DNA of 64,000 bases, taken from positions 892,001 through 956,000 of the forward strand of contig NZ_JAKKUT010000002.1 of NCBI RefSeq assembly GCF_029582805.1, in the 5' to 3' direction. Position numbers and translations under genes: made by a program. Shown in pieces: positions 28,219-39,409 of this stretch. The DNA is from Candidatus Synechococcus calcipolaris G9. Lineage in GTDB: Bacteria; Cyanobacteriota; Cyanobacteriia; Thermosynechococcales; Thermosynechococcaceae. Within the stretch, counting starts at the first letter, position 1. Each line of letters begins with the position of its first letter. Below the pieces are notes generated by a model. It was not told the origin of the DNA and made no database searches. It was given only the letters and a program-made list of their open reading frames with translations.

Positions 28219-28587
28219 CTATCCCTACTCTATCTTTCTTGCCATGACCGGCCGCAGCAACACCATTAATGAATCATTGCTAAATCGTTACCATTCCCTT
28301 AGGGGAAACGAACTCTACCCAGAACTTCGCCTATGGTTTAGCTTATGAACCCAGATATTTTCCAGAATACTTATTTTATGCAGATAAAACAAATTAAAAT
28401 TGTAAATCTTCAGTCAAAAATCCAAAAATTCACCTAGATCAGGCCTAAAACAACTTGAATAACTGAAACGAATATGCTTTGCTTATTAATAGGCTGTCAA
28501 CACAACGTTACTGTAAAGTAAAAGTCCAAAAATTGTACAGCATGATGGAATATGTTCATTGTGTTTTAACTCAAAGGTAGGTTAGGA
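28219..28587. other. AT-rich regulatory-looking spacer upstream of cyAbrB
   Basis: No coding frame or RNA gene is recognisable. A small inverted repeat, TTACT-GTAA-AGTAA (28,508-28,521), lies about 70 bases before the cyAbrB start and could be an operator. The stretch is markedly AT-rich. Confidence 0.4.
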
Positions 28588-28986
28588 ATGGCGCGGAAAC
28601 GACATGAAGTCTTGACGGGCAGAGCACTTGTGGAGAAGGTTAAAGAACTGGATCACCTAACTAAAGAGGAAAAGGCAAAGGCCTGTGGTTACTACAGCAT
28701 GACTAAAGGTGGTACTGAACGAGTCAGTATGATGAAATTTTCCAATGCCCTTCTGGATGCCTTGGGAATGAACTTAGATGGTAGAGGTTCCTCTCGCAAT
28801 CGGGGCGGGCGCAGTGCCAGCTATCGGATTACGGTTCAAGCCAATGGCAATTTACTCATTGGTTCTGCCTATACGAAGCAAATGAATTTGGAGCCTGGGG
28901 ATGAGTTTGAAATCTCCTTGGGGCGCAAACACATTCATCTGAAGCAGTTATCTAATGAGGAAGAGGAGGATGTGTCCGCCGCTTAG
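28588..28986 (+). CDS. cyAbrB-type transcriptional regulator
   Basis: A 132-residue cyanobacterial AbrB-like regulator. The N-terminal part (VLTGRALVEKVKELDHLTKEEKAKACGYYS) is the conserved cyanobacterial extension, and the C-terminal AbrB/SpoVT swapped-hairpin domain holds YRITVQANGNLLIGSAYTKQMNLEPGDEF. Such proteins act as global regulators of carbon and nitrogen metabolism and toxin genes. The gene is monocistronic, with an AT-rich upstream region. Confidence 0.92.
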   Translation: MARKRHEVLTGRALVEKVKELDHLTKEEKAKACGYYSMTKGGTERVSMMKFSNALLDALGMNLDGRGSSRNRGGRSASYRITVQANGNLLIGSAYTKQMNLEPGDEFEISLGRKHIHLKQLSNEEEEDVSAA

Positions 28987-29031
28987 TTATGACCTAACTA
29001 GGTTTGGGGCCTCAACAAGAACTTATAACTC

Positions 29032-32000
29032 TTAGGGCTGACCAAAGCCGCCGCCACCGGGAGTTTCAATTCTAATTTGATCACCAGGTTCAACCCTTAG
29101 GGTGATAGTGCCAGGTAGGGATAGGGGGTCTGCGTTTTTACGTTGAAGCCAATTCTGTCCCCCTTGGCCACTCTTGCCTCCCTGAAGACCAAAGGGATGA
29201 ATGCGGCGACTTTGGGATAGAATGGTTACGGTCATTGATTGACAAAATTCTATACAGCGAATGGCCCCATTTCCCCCCTTAAAGGCTCCAGTTCCCCCAC
29301 TATTGGGCCGCACTGCAAAGGTTTTGACTAGAACGGGAAAGCGGTTTTCTAAAACTTCAACATCCGTTAGGCGAGAATTGGTCATGTGAGTTTGCACCGC
29401 ATCGGCTCCGGCAAATCTAGCTCCGGCTCCGGCTCCGCCACAAATGGTTTCGTAATACTGATAGCGATCGCCACCAAAACTAAAATTATTCATCGTCCCT
29501 TGACTGGCGGCCATCACCCCTAGGGCCCCGTAAAGAACGTTAGTAATCGTCTGGGATGTTTCCACATTTCCGGCGACAACTGCCGCTGGGGGATGGGGGT
29601 TAAGAAGGCAACCAGGGGGAACAATAATATCTAGGGGTTGGAGACAGCCGGCATTCAGGGGAATTTCGTCTTGGATGAGGGTACGGAAGACATAAAGAAT
29701 GGCAGCTTTTGTGATGGCTAGGGGCGCATTAAAATTGTCCTGGGTTTGGGCAGATGTGCCCCTAAAATCCAGGGTCGCCCGTTGGCGATCGCCCCGGATT
29801 GTAATTTTCACCTGAATGCGACTGCCATTATCCAATTCACAGCTAAATTCCCCATCTTCTAGGGTAGTTAAACAACGACGTACACAGTCGGCTCCATGGT
29901 CTTGACTAAACCCCATATAGGCTTGAACCATGGCTTGGCCATAGCGATCGCAGAGGCTTTTTAACTCCATTACTCCCCGCCGATTGGCGGCAACTTGGGC
30001 CTGGAGATCCGCAATATTTTGATCTGGGTTACGGGCAGGATAGGGGCCGGCGCAAAGTAAGGAGTATAGGGTTTCTGATTGCAGGCGATCGCCCTCCACA
30101 ATCAGGACATTATCGAATAACACCCCTTCTTGATCCACCTGGGTACTATTGGCGGGCATGGAACCGGGACTGATACCGCCAATGTCGCTATGGTGTCCCC
30201 GGGACGCAACAAAAAACTGCGGCTGAAGTCCACCTTGTCCATCTAAAAAGACCGGCGTAATCACCGTAATATCCGGTAAATGGGTGCCGCCCCGGTAAGG
30301 ATTGTTACTGGCATAGACTTGACCGGGTTTAAGGGTAAGTCCGTTTTGGAGGAGAGCCTGGACACTATCCCCCATGGAGCCAAGATGGACGGGAATATGG
30401 GGGGCATTGGCCACTAGGTTGCCTTGGCGATCGAAGAGGGCGCAGGAAAAGTCCAGGCGTTCTTTAATGTTGACGGAGGCACTGGTTTGCTGAAGCGTAA
30501 TGCCCATTTGCTCGGCGATCGCCTGGAAGAGATGGTGAAAAATTTCCAGTTGAACCGGATCCCAGGTCAGGGGTTGATCGGAGTTGGCGGCGATTTCAGA
30601 GCAGTGATTCCCATCCCGATACTTTGTAGGCGCGATCCCTTGGCGTTGAATTTTTAGACCGCCTTGGCTAAGTTTGACCGCTTGCCAGCCCATTTCAATG
30701 ACATTGGTTCCCGTGGCATCAATAATTAGGGCCGGGCCAGGAATCGGCGACCCTGGGGTGAGGTGTTCCCGTTGTAGCACTGGAGCTAAATGCCAAGCAT
30801 TGTTACTATACATCTCTACCTGGGTGGGTTTCCCTGGCGGGGATGGGGCAGTGGCGATTGGTAAATCCCCATTCACGGGGGCCTGGCCAATGCCCTCTAC
30901 TTGCAAACGGGTTATGATCAGCGGGCGATCGGGAAAGGTAAATCCATAGAGTTGCTGATGCTGCTCCCTAAAGCATTCGGCCATGGTCTGGGGGTCTGCT
31001 AGGGCCACCACCAAGGAGGTATCCGTTCCGATGTAGCGCACATACACCCGCTGGAGGCAATCCATGGCCGCTAAGGGTAATTCCTGGGCAACTAACTCCC
31101 CTTGCACGGCTTGACTGAGATCATCGGCCTGGGCCTGCACCTGGCGATAGTGATCCTCATCGAGGGGGGCTTCAATGGTTTGCTCCTTTATCACCCGCAG
31201 CTCTGCCCTACCCATGCCATAGGCCGATAGCACCCCCGCGTAGGGATGGATAAAAATTTCAGGAATACCCAGTGAGTCCGCAATCAGACAGGCGTGTTGC
31301 CCCCCCGCCCCGCCAAAACAACAGAGGGTATAGTCCCGCACATCATAGCCCCGCTCTAGGGAGATTTTTTTAATGGCTTGGGCCATCTTGGCCACGGCGA
31401 TCGCCAAAAATCCCGCCGCCACCTGCTCTGGGTTTGAATCAATGCCGGTTTGTGCCTGGATGTCTCGACTAATGGTCTGAAACATGGCTTGGACAATGGG
31501 TTTATTTAGGGGTTGATCCCCTTGGGGGCCAAAACACTGGGGAAAAAATTCCGGCTGGACTCTCCCTAGGAGGACATTGGCATCCGTAAGGGTTAAGGGC
31601 CCTCCCTGGCCATAGGCCGCGGGCCCGGGATTAGCTCCGGCGGAGTCGGGGCCAACTCGATAGCGACTGCCATCAAATTTCAAAATGGATCCGCCTCCCG
31701 CCGCCACCGTATGGACCGCTAACATCGGCGATCGCAGGCGTACTCCCGCTACTTCTGTTTCATTAAAGCGTTCGTATTCTGCCCAGGGGGATTTTTCGCT
31801 ATGGCGGTAGTGACAGACATCCGTTGAAGTGCCCCCCATATCCAGGCCAATTAGCCGCTGAATCCCTACCGCCAGAGCCGTTTGCACGACCCCCACCATG
31901 CCCCCCGCCGGCCCGGACAACAAACTATCTTTCCCTTGGAAGAAATTAGCTTTGACTAAGCCGCCATTGGACTGCATACAAAAGAGGGGCACATTACCTA

Positions 32001-32718
32001 ATTCATGGCTCACCTGCTGGATATAGCGATGCAACACGGGAGACAAATAGGCATCCACCACGGTGGTATCTCCCCGGCTCACCAGTTTGATTAGCGGACT
32101 CACCTGATGGGAAACGGAAATCTGGCTAAACCCAATCTGCCGCGCCAACTCGGCCACCTGCTGTTCATGATCCGGGTAACGAAAACTATGGAGTAGGACA
32201 ATGGCGCAGCCACGAATACCGGCAGCAAAGGCCGCTTCCAGTTCTGGCCTGAGGCGATCGCAATTTACGGGTTCCAATTCTTCCCCGGTGGCACTGTAGC
32301 GTTCCTGTACCTCAATTACCCGCTCGTAGAGCATCTCCGGTAAGATAATTTCCTGGGCAAAAATATCCGGGCGATGTTGGTAGCCAATGCGTAGGGCATC
32401 CCGAAATCCTGCCGTAATCACTAATAGGGTGCGATCTCCGCTACGCTCCAGTAGGGCATTCGTCGCCACCGTCGTTCCCAGCTTAATGGCACTAATGTTT
32501 TCACTGGGGATGGGGTCATGGGGGCCCAAACCTAAGATTTCACGAATTCCCTGTACCGCTGCATCAGGATACCGCTCTGGGCATTCGGAAAGGAGTTTAT
32601 GGATGGTTAATGTTCCCGTGGGCGATCGGGCGACAATATCCGTAAATGTGCCACCGCGATCGATCCAAAATTGCCATTTCCCCAATGCAGCGTCTTGTTT
32701 CAAAATCAAGGGTTCCAA
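29032..32718 (-). CDS. 5-oxoprolinase (hydantoinase A/B fusion)
   Basis: A 1228-residue ATP-dependent 5-oxoprolinase type enzyme, opening pyroglutamate to glutamate. The N-terminal HyuA half has [28 protein letters not shown] and [13 protein letters not shown]. The HyuB half (after about 720) has [19 protein letters not shown] and ends in [19 protein letters not shown]. Both halves are fused, as in eukaryotic OPLAH. The start is a TTG at 32,718; no ATG fits better. It converges on cyAbrB. Confidence 0.92.
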   Translation of the reverse strand: MEPLILKQDAALGKWQFWIDRGGTFTDIVARSPTGTLTIHKLLSECPERYPDAAVQGIREILGLGPHDPIPSENISAIKLGTTVATNALLERSGDRTLLVITAGFRDALRIGYQHRPDIFAQEIILPEMLYERVIEVQERYSATGEELEPVNCDRLRPELEAAFAAGIRGCAIVLLHSFRYPDHEQQVAELARQIGFSQISVSHQVSPLIKLVSRGDTTVVDAYLSPVLHRYIQQVSHELGNVPLFCMQSNGGLVKANFFQGKDSLLSGPAGGMVGVVQTALAVGIQRLIGLDMGGTSTDVCHYRHSEKSPWAEYERFNETEVAGVRLRSPMLAVHTVAAGGGSILKFDGSRYRVGPDSAGANPGPAAYGQGGPLTLTDANVLLGRVQPEFFPQCFGPQGDQPLNKPIVQAMFQTISRDIQAQTGIDSNPEQVAAGFLAIAVAKMAQAIKKISLERGYDVRDYTLCCFGGAGGQHACLIADSLGIPEIFIHPYAGVLSAYGMGRAELRVIKEQTIEAPLDEDHYRQVQAQADDLSQAVQGELVAQELPLAAMDCLQRVYVRYIGTDTSLVVALADPQTMAECFREQHQQLYGFTFPDRPLIITRLQVEGIGQAPVNGDLPIATAPSPPGKPTQVEMYSNNAWHLAPVLQREHLTPGSPIPGPALIIDATGTNVIEMGWQAVKLSQGGLKIQRQGIAPTKYRDGNHCSEIAANSDQPLTWDPVQLEIFHHLFQAIAEQMGITLQQTSASVNIKERLDFSCALFDRQGNLVANAPHIPVHLGSMGDSVQALLQNGLTLKPGQVYASNNPYRGGTHLPDITVITPVFLDGQGGLQPQFFVASRGHHSDIGGISPGSMPANSTQVDQEGVLFDNVLIVEGDRLQSETLYSLLCAGPYPARNPDQNIADLQAQVAANRRGVMELKSLCDRYGQAMVQAYMGFSQDHGADCVRRCLTTLEDGEFSCELDNGSRIQVKITIRGDRQRATLDFRGTSAQTQDNFNAPLAITKAAILYVFRTLIQDEIPLNAGCLQPLDIIVPPGCLLNPHPPAAVVAGNVETSQTITNVLYGALGVMAASQGTMNNFSFGGDRYQYYETICGGAGAGARFAGADAVQTHMTNSRLTDVEVLENRFPVLVKTFAVRPNSGGTGAFKGGNGAIRCIEFCQSMTVTILSQSRRIHPFGLQGGKSGQGGQNWLQRKNADPLSLPGTITLRVEPGDQIRIETPGGGGFGQP

Positions 32719-32770
32719 ACCAACAAGATAAACTAAAAAATACTAAACCATCTCCTCCCCTATCCAGATT

Positions 32771-33730
32771 ATGAAAACTCGTACCCTTGGCACAACGGAT
32801 ATTCAAATTACCCCCCTGATTATGGGGACTTGGCAGGCGGGCAAACGCTGGTGGGTGGGTATTGACGATAGCGAATCCATTAAAACCATTCGGGCGGCGG
32901 TGGACGCGGGGATGACGACCATTGATACCGCTGAAGTCTATGGGGAGGGCCATTCAGAGCGCATTGTGGCCGCTGCTCTCAAGGATATTCGCCATCGCTG
33001 TGTCTATGCCACCAAGGTATTTGCCAATCATCTGCGCTATCAGGAGGTTTTGGCGGCCTGCGATCGCTCGTTGCAAAATCTACAGACCGACTATATTGAT
33101 CTCTATCAAATCCATTGGCCGGCGGGTTCCTTTAACAGTGACATTGTTCCCATTGCCGACACGATGGCGGCCCTCGTCAAACTAAAAGAAGACGGTAAAA
33201 TCCGGGCGATCGGGGTATCCAACTTTTCCCGCCAGCAACTCCAAGAAGCCCTACAGTACGGCCCCATTGAGAGTATTCAACCCCCCTATTCCCTCTTTTG
33301 GCGATGGGCCGAGCAGGAATTAATGCCCTTTTGTGTGGAGCATCACATCACGATTTTGGCCTATTCGTCCCTGGCCCAAGGACTTTTAACGGGTCGCTTT
33401 AGCCGGAGTCATACCTTTCCGAAGGAGGATAACCGTGCCGCCAATAAACTTTTTCAGGGGGATGTTTATCAACGGGCCCTGGATGTCCTAGAGGAATTCA
33501 AACCCATCAGCGATCGCTATCAAACCAGCTTAGGGAATTTAGCCCTGGCCTGGCTCATGCACCAACCTCAAACCTGCGCCATTGTTGGTGCCCGTCATCC
33601 TGAACAGGCGATTGAAAATGCCCAAGCGGCCCATATCCATTTATCCCCAGAGGACAGGGACATCCTGGATCGCCTCAGTCGCCAAGTCAGGGATTTGCTG
33701 GATGATCAGCCCGTCATGTGGGAATGGTAG
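32771..33730 (+). CDS. Aldo/keto reductase
   Basis: A 319-residue NADPH-dependent oxidoreductase with a TIM-barrel fold. The catalytic tetrad is visible: Asp in TIDTAEVYGEGHSE with Tyr of the same motif, Lys in YATKVFANH, and His in QIHWPAGS. The cofactor segment near the end reads IVGARHPEQAIENAQA. It is divergent from the 5-oxoprolinase gene with about 50 bases between. Substrate unknown. Confidence 0.92.
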   Translation: MKTRTLGTTDIQITPLIMGTWQAGKRWWVGIDDSESIKTIRAAVDAGMTTIDTAEVYGEGHSERIVAAALKDIRHRCVYATKVFANHLRYQEVLAACDRSLQNLQTDYIDLYQIHWPAGSFNSDIVPIADTMAALVKLKEDGKIRAIGVSNFSRQQLQEALQYGPIESIQPPYSLFWRWAEQELMPFCVEHHITILAYSSLAQGLLTGRFSRSHTFPKEDNRAANKLFQGDVYQRALDVLEEFKPISDRYQTSLGNLALAWLMHQPQTCAIVGARHPEQAIENAQAAHIHLSPEDRDILDRLSRQVRDLLDDQPVMWEW

Positions 33731-33850
33731 ATGTGGGTAGGGTGGGAGAGCCTTGGATAGATTGTTTTTGCTGGTTGCCATAGGTTTTGCTTGCCGCTAT
33801 ACCGCTATACAATGTCCTATAACCATGATTCACTGGGTAGGCTGGGAACT

Positions 33851-34063
33851 ATGACCATTAAGAAGGGCAGTTTTGTGAAAGTGATCGAAGAAAAACTAGC
33901 CAATAGTCTGGAAAGTCAAGCCAGCGATCGCCGCTATCCGCCCTATATTTTTGCCGGACGGGGGGAAGTGGTGGATATTCAAGGGGACTACGCCCAACTT
34001 AAATTTCCTGTACCAACACCAACCATTTGGTTGCGCCTTGATCAACTCGAAGCAGGAAAATAA
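33851..34063 (+). CDS. ndhO: NAD(P)H-quinone oxidoreductase subunit O
   Basis: A small oxygenic-photosynthesis-specific subunit of the NDH-1 complex, working in cyclic electron flow and respiration at the thylakoid membrane. The 70-residue protein begins [19 protein letters not shown] and contains [14 protein letters not shown] and IWLRLDQLE, as in NdhO. The in-frame extension from 33,791 is unlikely. The stop is followed directly by the mdh start. Confidence 0.92.
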   Translation: MTIKKGSFVKVIEEKLANSLESQASDRRYPPYIFAGRGEVVDIQGDYAQLKFPVPTPTIWLRLDQLEAGK

Positions 34064-35002
34064 ATGTCTCCCTTGGTTGCCATCCTTGGGGCAGGAAATG
34101 TCGGTAGTGCCTTAGCTCAACGATTAATTGAAGCCAATATTGCCGATGTTGCCCTTTTAGATGTGGTTCCAGGGCGGGCCCAGGGGTTAGCCCTTGATTT
34201 GAGTCAAGCCGCTGTTCTGGAAGGCCACGATCGCCGGATTCAGGGCAGTACGGACTACGAGGCGATCGCCGGTGCGGATGTGGTGGTGATTACTGCTGGA
34301 TTTCCCCGCAAACCGGGTATGAGTCGAGATGATCTCCTGAAACTGAATGGGGCCTTAGTGCTCCAAGTGACTCGCCAAGCGATTCAAAAAGCGGCCGATG
34401 CCATTTTCATTGTGGTCACCAATCCCCTCGATGTGATGACCTATGTGGCTTGGCAATGTAGTGGTTTACCTCCCCACCGTGTCCTAGGAATGGCCGGGGT
34501 TCTGGACTCAGCCCGGTTTGCTGCTTTTATTGCCCAGGAATTGGATGTTTCTGTCTTAGATATTCGGGCCATGGTACTGGGGGGGCATGGTGACTTAATG
34601 GTTCCATTGCCTCGTTTTTCCTGTGTGAATGGTATTCCGATTACGGAACTATTAGAGCCAGAAGTGATTGATCGGTTAGTGGATCGCACCCGCAATGGCG
34701 GCGCAGAAATTGTGGAATTGCTCCAAAGTGGTAGTGCTTTTTATGCCCCTGCCTCATCCACCGCCCAAATGGTCGCAGCCATCCTCGGCGATCGCCCTCG
34801 CATTATGCCGGTTTCTGCCTATGCCCACGGACTCTACGGCATTCATGATGTCTACATGGGCTTACCTGCCCGCATCAGTGCCTATGGTGTTGAAAAAGTC
34901 CTAGAACTTTCCTTGACCCAGACCGAACTCAACGCCCTGCGAACCTCCGCTGCGGCGGTGAAGGCTCGGGTTGACCTGATTAAAGAGATTCTTCCGTTTT
35001 AG
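34064..35002 (+). CDS. mdh: Malate dehydrogenase
   Basis: A 312-residue LDH-like NAD-dependent malate dehydrogenase. It has the Rossmann loop GAGNVGSALAQRL, VTNPLDVMTYVA, the catalytic His in VLGGHGDLMVPLPR, and Arg in GMSRDDLL and DSARFAAFIA. The ATG directly follows the ndhO stop (TAAATG), suggesting coupled translation. Confidence 0.94.
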   Translation: MSPLVAILGAGNVGSALAQRLIEANIADVALLDVVPGRAQGLALDLSQAAVLEGHDRRIQGSTDYEAIAGADVVVITAGFPRKPGMSRDDLLKLNGALVLQVTRQAIQKAADAIFIVVTNPLDVMTYVAWQCSGLPPHRVLGMAGVLDSARFAAFIAQELDVSVLDIRAMVLGGHGDLMVPLPRFSCVNGIPITELLEPEVIDRLVDRTRNGGAEIVELLQSGSAFYAPASSTAQMVAAILGDRPRIMPVSAYAHGLYGIHDVYMGLPARISAYGVEKVLELSLTQTELNALRTSAAAVKARVDLIKEILPF

Positions 35003-35062
35003 CCCGCTATTATTTATAGATTAAGAGAAAATTTGGTTCCATCACTGTGCTAGGATCAATAC

Positions 35063-35158
35063 TGGCTCGGAACCATGCGATGACAACGCCTAAACCTTGT
35101 CAGGCCCGGAAGGGAGCAGCAATACGGGATGCTTGTGATAGGCGTGGTCTCCGGGTCA
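35063..35158 (+). ncRNA. ffs: Signal recognition particle RNA (small, 4.5S type)
   Basis: The conserved SRP RNA domain IV is clear: TGTCAGGCCCGGAAGGGAGC with the GGAA tetraloop and the following AGCA bulge. The ends TGGCTCGGA and TCCGGGTCA pair to close the hairpin. The length is about 96 bases. It lies between mdh and hisIE and is the scaffold for Ffh in membrane-protein targeting. Confidence 0.95.
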
Positions 35159-35178
35159 TGATTTTTTTTGCTTAACCT

Positions 35179-35808
35179 ATGACCAGTCTTAGTTCTATTC
35201 CCCTCGATCAGATCTGCTACGACGATCGCGGTTTAGTTCCAGCCATTGTCCAGGATTACTTGGATGGCACGGTGTTAATGATGGCCTGGATGAATCGGGA
35301 CTCCCTAGAAAAAACAATGGAAACTGGGCGTACCTGGTTTTGGAGCCGATCGCGGCAGGAACTATGGCCCAAGGGGGAGACATCGGGCCATGTGCAGTGG
35401 GTTAAATCCCTTCGCTATGACTGTGATAGTGATGCCCTTTTAATTGGGGTGGAGCAGGTGGGGGATATTGCCTGTCATACGGGGGAACGCAGTTGTTTCC
35501 ATCGAGACGCGGATCGGGTTGAACCGCCTCCCGCTGATACCCTCTCCCAAGTATTTGACGTAATTTGCGATCGCCGCGATCGCCCCCAGGAAAACTCCTA
35601 CACCTGTCAATTGTTTGCGGGGGGAGACAATAAGATTCTCAAAAAAATTGGTGAAGAATCCGCTGAAGTGGTTATGGCTTGCAAAGATGATCAGGCCGAG
35701 GCGATCGCCAGTGAAGTGGCCGACCTGTTTTATCACACTATGGTTGCCCTAGCCCACCACGGGGTTTCCCTGCGACAAGTCTATCAACAGTTACAACATC
35801 GTCGTTAG
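35179..35808 (+). CDS. hisIE: Bifunctional phosphoribosyl-AMP cyclohydrolase / phosphoribosyl-ATP pyrophosphatase
   Basis: Steps two and three of histidine synthesis in one 209-residue protein. The HisI half (1-120) has [33 protein letters not shown] and CHTGERSCF. The HisE half (about 125-209) has ENSYTCQLF and [13 protein letters not shown]. The length is standard for the fusion. The start lies 20 bases after the SRP RNA. Confidence 0.96.
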   Translation: MTSLSSIPLDQICYDDRGLVPAIVQDYLDGTVLMMAWMNRDSLEKTMETGRTWFWSRSRQELWPKGETSGHVQWVKSLRYDCDSDALLIGVEQVGDIACHTGERSCFHRDADRVEPPPADTLSQVFDVICDRRDRPQENSYTCQLFAGGDNKILKKIGEESAEVVMACKDDQAEAIASEVADLFYHTMVALAHHGVSLRQVYQQLQHRR

Positions 35809-36041
35809 CTGGGCAGCTTATTGCCACACTTATGAGCGTTAGCCTAACGATCTAATCACCCTTCTATGATAGTATTTGCAGTAAAAGTCTCTCAATTGGG
35901 ATGTTATCCGGCATTTACGGAATAACTCTATAATATGATACTGAGAAATTTTAGTACCGACAGTGATTGATAATACCCTTCCGAGGGGAGTTATCATGCA
36001 GATGCGGTCTAATAAATAGTTATACGGCATAGGGTACCGCC

Positions 36042-36917
36042 ATGTTCTCTCAGAGAATGGGAATAACTCCAGCAGGCAAGATGGTGCAGGTCACATCAAT
36101 GGATAGCGACCTGAGAAATACACTGTGGAGTTTGCTAAATATATACTATTGGGAAAAATTTGATCTTCCAAAGTTTGCAAGTGGAGGTAGGGCAGACCAC
36201 ATTTCGCGAAGCAATGTTTGGCAGATATTTCTATCGCTGTGGATAAACTACTTCAAAAAGCCAACTGATACGATACCTCAGCTTTTTTACGACGATATAA
36301 ACACAGCAGGTGGGCTAGCGCAGATTAGAGAGTTTTTTTTTCGCTGCAAGTGGAACCAAGTCTATGACGTAATTGAATTGGTCTCCGAGTATGGCTCGAA
36401 GGAGGACAAAGGTACATTTCAACATACATGCAATCTTTATTTGGAAAAGGAGAATTCTGCCTACCGGTTTATAAATGGCGTTATCGCACCAATCAGCTCA
36501 TTGGAAGAGGTGAGCGAGGTAGAGGAAGCAATTAGACAAACGCAACCCCAACCCTATGATGGGGCTCGTCAACATCTCCAACAAGCACTTGTTTTACTCA
36601 AGGATAGAGAGAATCCAGACTATAGAAACTCGATCAAGGAATCTATTTCAGCAGTCGAATCGGTATGCAAGCAGATTGACAAAAGCAGTGCTAAAACGCT
36701 TGGTGCAGCGCTGAGCGCACTCGAACAGAAAGGTAAACTACATCCAGCCTTGAAGAAGGCGTTCTCGGCACTTTACGGATACTCAAATGACGCAAATGGA
36801 ATTCGCCACGCTCTCCTTGAGGAGAGCAATTTATCTAGCGCAGAGGCAAGGTTCATGCTTGTGAGTTGCTCTGCATTCATAAATTATGTGATCGTTGTTG
36901 TCGCAAATGCCGTATAA
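36042..36917 (+). CDS. AbiJ-like abortive infection protein (AbiJ N-terminal domain 4 type)
   Basis: A 291-residue protein whose N-terminal half (FSQRMGITPAGKMVQV, LRNTLWSLLNIYYWEKF, KWNQVYDVIELV) resembles the AbiJ-NTD4 domain of abortive phage resistance proteins. The C-terminal half (NSIKESISAVESVCKQI, LHPALKKAFSALYGYSNDANGIRHALL) is the partner domain usually found with it, helical and HEPN-like. A possible active site is R-H in IRHALLEE. Codon use and AT content differ from the core genes, and no HIP1 site occurs from about 35.6 to 37.9 kb, consistent with transfer. Family recognition is from memory of the pattern, not a search. Confidence 0.7.
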   Translation: MFSQRMGITPAGKMVQVTSMDSDLRNTLWSLLNIYYWEKFDLPKFASGGRADHISRSNVWQIFLSLWINYFKKPTDTIPQLFYDDINTAGGLAQIREFFFRCKWNQVYDVIELVSEYGSKEDKGTFQHTCNLYLEKENSAYRFINGVIAPISSLEEVSEVEEAIRQTQPQPYDGARQHLQQALVLLKDRENPDYRNSIKESISAVESVCKQIDKSSAKTLGAALSALEQKGKLHPALKKAFSALYGYSNDANGIRHALLEESNLSSAEARFMLVSCSAFINYVIVVVANAV

Positions 36918-37211
36918 AAAAATTCCTCCAACCGACGGCGGACTGGTCGTCTCGCTCACTGTGGTTAAGTTCAGCTATTAAGCTGCCTCAAGTCACTAAT
37001 AGAGCCATAGTAACAAGAAATTCCTGTAATAGAGTCAATTACGTCAGTAGCGATCCAGGCGATCTCGAAATATGCTCTTGCCTATAAGATGAATGATGAC
37101 AACATACTTTAGACTTGTTTATGGATCAGCAAACCTTCAAACTTCCATGATCGCTCAGTCAGTAGGTGGGTAGACTAAAGATGTAAGCTCTACAACTTAT
37201 GAGTACATGCT
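36918..37211. other. Spacer in decayed accessory region
   Basis: AT-rich sequence between the AbiJ-like gene and two broken genes. I see no intact coding frame, RNA gene or repeat; it may hold eroded remnants. Confidence 0.4.
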
Positions 37212-37421
37212 ATGCCCCTTACTGATGTTCATCCTATTGTTTGACAGCTTTCTACTGTGGATAAGCTAAGACTCATTCGAATTTTATCAGAGGAGCTAGA
37301 ACCAACGGAGGATATTTTACCTCTAGAACCCTTTAAGACCTATGACTTGCCGACACCTTACAACGGCTTTGGGACAGGAGCAGTGTTAATGAAAGCATTA
37401 GAGTTGGCAGATCAGCCTTAA
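37212..37421 (+). pseudogene. Short cyanobacterial protein gene broken by an in-frame TGA
   Basis: Read through, the frame is MPLTDVHPIV, a TGA stop at codon 11, then QLSTVDKLRLIRILSEEL, followed by LEPFKTYDLPTPYN and ending ALELADQP. The conserved-looking frame on both sides of the stop argues for a recent nonsense mutation (for example TCA to TGA). It resembles small cyanobacterial proteins placed just before retropepsin-like protease genes, the same order as here. Function unknown; antitoxin-like size. Confidence 0.65.
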
Positions 37422-37429
37422 TTGTTATT

Positions 37430-37836
37430 ATGCGTTTCGCTACTCCACCAGCGATCCAGCACAGAACGAGTTCGACAGCCTACCAAGGTTGCCAGTCATT
37501 CTCCGTTGTCAGGGGTGTACGGTTGAAACACTCGGTCTTGTTGACAGTGGCGCAACCGTCAACGTCATGCCCTACGAGCTTAGTCTGCAACTGGGAGCTA
37601 TCTGGGACGATAACAGGGCCATCATTCAACTTGCAGGCAATCGAGGTAGCCAACCCGCCACCCCTTTCTTCGCGGTGGTTTAAGTAGGGGATATTGCTCC
37701 AGTTCAACTGGCGTTTGCTTGGACTAAACGCCCCAATGTGCCCCTAATTCTGGGACAAGTGAACTTTTTCATGGAATTTGACGTCTGCTTCTGCCGCTCC
37801 AAGATGGAATTTGAAGTTCAACCCAAATCATCGTAA
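37430..37836 (+). pseudogene. Retropepsin-like aspartyl protease gene with frameshift and stop
   Basis: The frame FRYSTSDPAQ, LPRLPVILR, LVDSGATVNVMPYEL is a retroviral-type aspartyl protease (D-S-G-A active site). The ATG at 37,430 is one base out of phase, so a single-base loss in the second codon explains the break. A TAA at 37,681-37,683 interrupts it again, and the same frame then continues through VGDIAPVQLAFAW and VPLILGQVNFFMEFDVCF to a stop at 37,836. Without the two lesions it would be about 136 residues. It is a partner of the preceding broken gene. Confidence 0.72.
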
Positions 37837-38041
37837 GCTGTCTAGCTTACGGGCACCTCGAAAAATTGCTCGATCTGCTAAAAATAGAGGCTGAAACCAT
37901 TGAAATCTCGTTTGCGATCGCCCCGACTTTTGAATTAATCGAGGTATCCATAACATTAGCTGTTTCCGCAGAAGGCTATTAGACTCCTCTGTGAAAGTTG
38001 TCGGTTAGGGCACAAACAGGGCAAATTAATACCGCACATCA

Positions 38042-39175
38042 TCAACTGTGATTGCCATGATCTTTGATCCCTAAAACTAAATTATCTCGATGCACAATGG
38101 TTTCTGCTCCTTCGTAGCCCAAAATCTCTGGAATATCCCTTGATCGTTTACCTTGAATTTGATTCAGTTCCTGACGATTATAGTTGACTAATCCTCGGGC
38201 AATTTCTTCACCATTACTATTACATAGTTTGATCGCATCCTGAGCCTGAAAATCGCCTTTCACTTGAGTGATACCAGCCGCCAAGAGCGATCGCCCCTGA
38301 TGGACAATAGCCTCCACCGCCCCCGCATCCAGCCACAGTTCCCCCCGAGGGATCAATGCCCGGGCAATCCATCGCTTTCGGGCATTTATAGTTTTTGGCT
38401 GGGGGATAAATTGAGTTCCTAAGGCTTCACCCCCCAGAATTTTCAGAATATTATGGGGAAACTTTCCTTCCGTTATCGCTGTACGCACGCCGGCCTCACT
38501 GGCAATCTTTGCGGCCGTGATTTTGGTGGCCATACCACCTGTGCCCCATTCAGAGCCGCGATCGCCTAAGGTAATGGCCAAAGCATCAAGTTCTTCAAAT
38601 CGCTCCACCCGATCAATGGGCTTGGCATCGGCCTGATAACGGGGATCGGCGGAATAGAGGCGATCGACATCCGTCAATAAAAAGAGCCAATCCGCTTCTA
38701 CTAAACTGGCCACTAGAGCAGAAAGGGTATCATTATCACCAAATTTGAGTTCGTCTACCGCCACGGTATCGTTTTCATTCACGATGGGGATCACACCCAG
38801 ATCAAACAGTTCATGGAAAGTGTTGTAGGCATTTAGGTAACTCTGGCGATCGATAATGTCATGGCGTGTTAATAAAATCTGGGCGATCGGCTGCCCCAAC
38901 ACCGTAAACAAGTCATCATAGATTCTCATTAAATGCCCTTGGCCCACAGCGGCTACCGCTTGTTTTCGGGCTAATTGCCGTGGCCGTTCCCTCAAATTTA
39001 AGCGGGCTGCCCCTACCCCCACAGCCCCTGAGGACACCAATACGACGCGATCGCCCTGCTGCCGTAGTTGACATAGCACCTCTACAAGTTGGGCTAAGGT
39101 TGCAAGGGATAATCGGCCATTGATCCCGCCCGTGAGACTAGACGTACCAATTTTTATGACCAGAGTTTGAGTCAT
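38042..39175 (-). CDS. proB: Glutamate 5-kinase
   Basis: It catalyses the first step of proline synthesis, phosphorylating glutamate. The 377-residue protein has [42 protein letters not shown] and [12 protein letters not shown] in the kinase domain, and a C-terminal PUA domain from about 280 ([20 protein letters not shown]). It is an intact core gene beside decayed accessory DNA. Confidence 0.96.
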   Translation of the reverse strand: MTQTLVIKIGTSSLTGGINGRLSLATLAQLVEVLCQLRQQGDRVVLVSSGAVGVGAARLNLRERPRQLARKQAVAAVGQGHLMRIYDDLFTVLGQPIAQILLTRHDIIDRQSYLNAYNTFHELFDLGVIPIVNENDTVAVDELKFGDNDTLSALVASLVEADWLFLLTDVDRLYSADPRYQADAKPIDRVERFEELDALAITLGDRGSEWGTGGMATKITAAKIASEAGVRTAITEGKFPHNILKILGGEALGTQFIPQPKTINARKRWIARALIPRGELWLDAGAVEAIVHQGRSLLAAGITQVKGDFQAQDAIKLCNSNGEEIARGLVNYNRQELNQIQGKRSRDIPEILGYEGAETIVHRDNLVLGIKDHGNHS

Positions 39176-39409
39176 ATTTCAAACGTTGCGCTAGGAGAAA
39201 TATTAACAGTCAGTAATAAAATGTAACCAAAAGCAAAATGCCAGCCCCCCGATTTTCAGAGAACTGACACTTCACGCAGTATTAAAGGTGATTCAAAGTT
39301 AAGGTCTATATTGGGCTGACCTCATTTCAATATTTTAATCTTGGCACTTGATCCCCGTGATCCCGAAAGTTCTTAATAATTTCTTTATATTTTATATTTG
39401 TTCATTTGT

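Noticed and set aside
29032-32718. Separate hydantoinase A and B genes
   Set aside because: The frame is continuous through both halves, so it is one fused protein.
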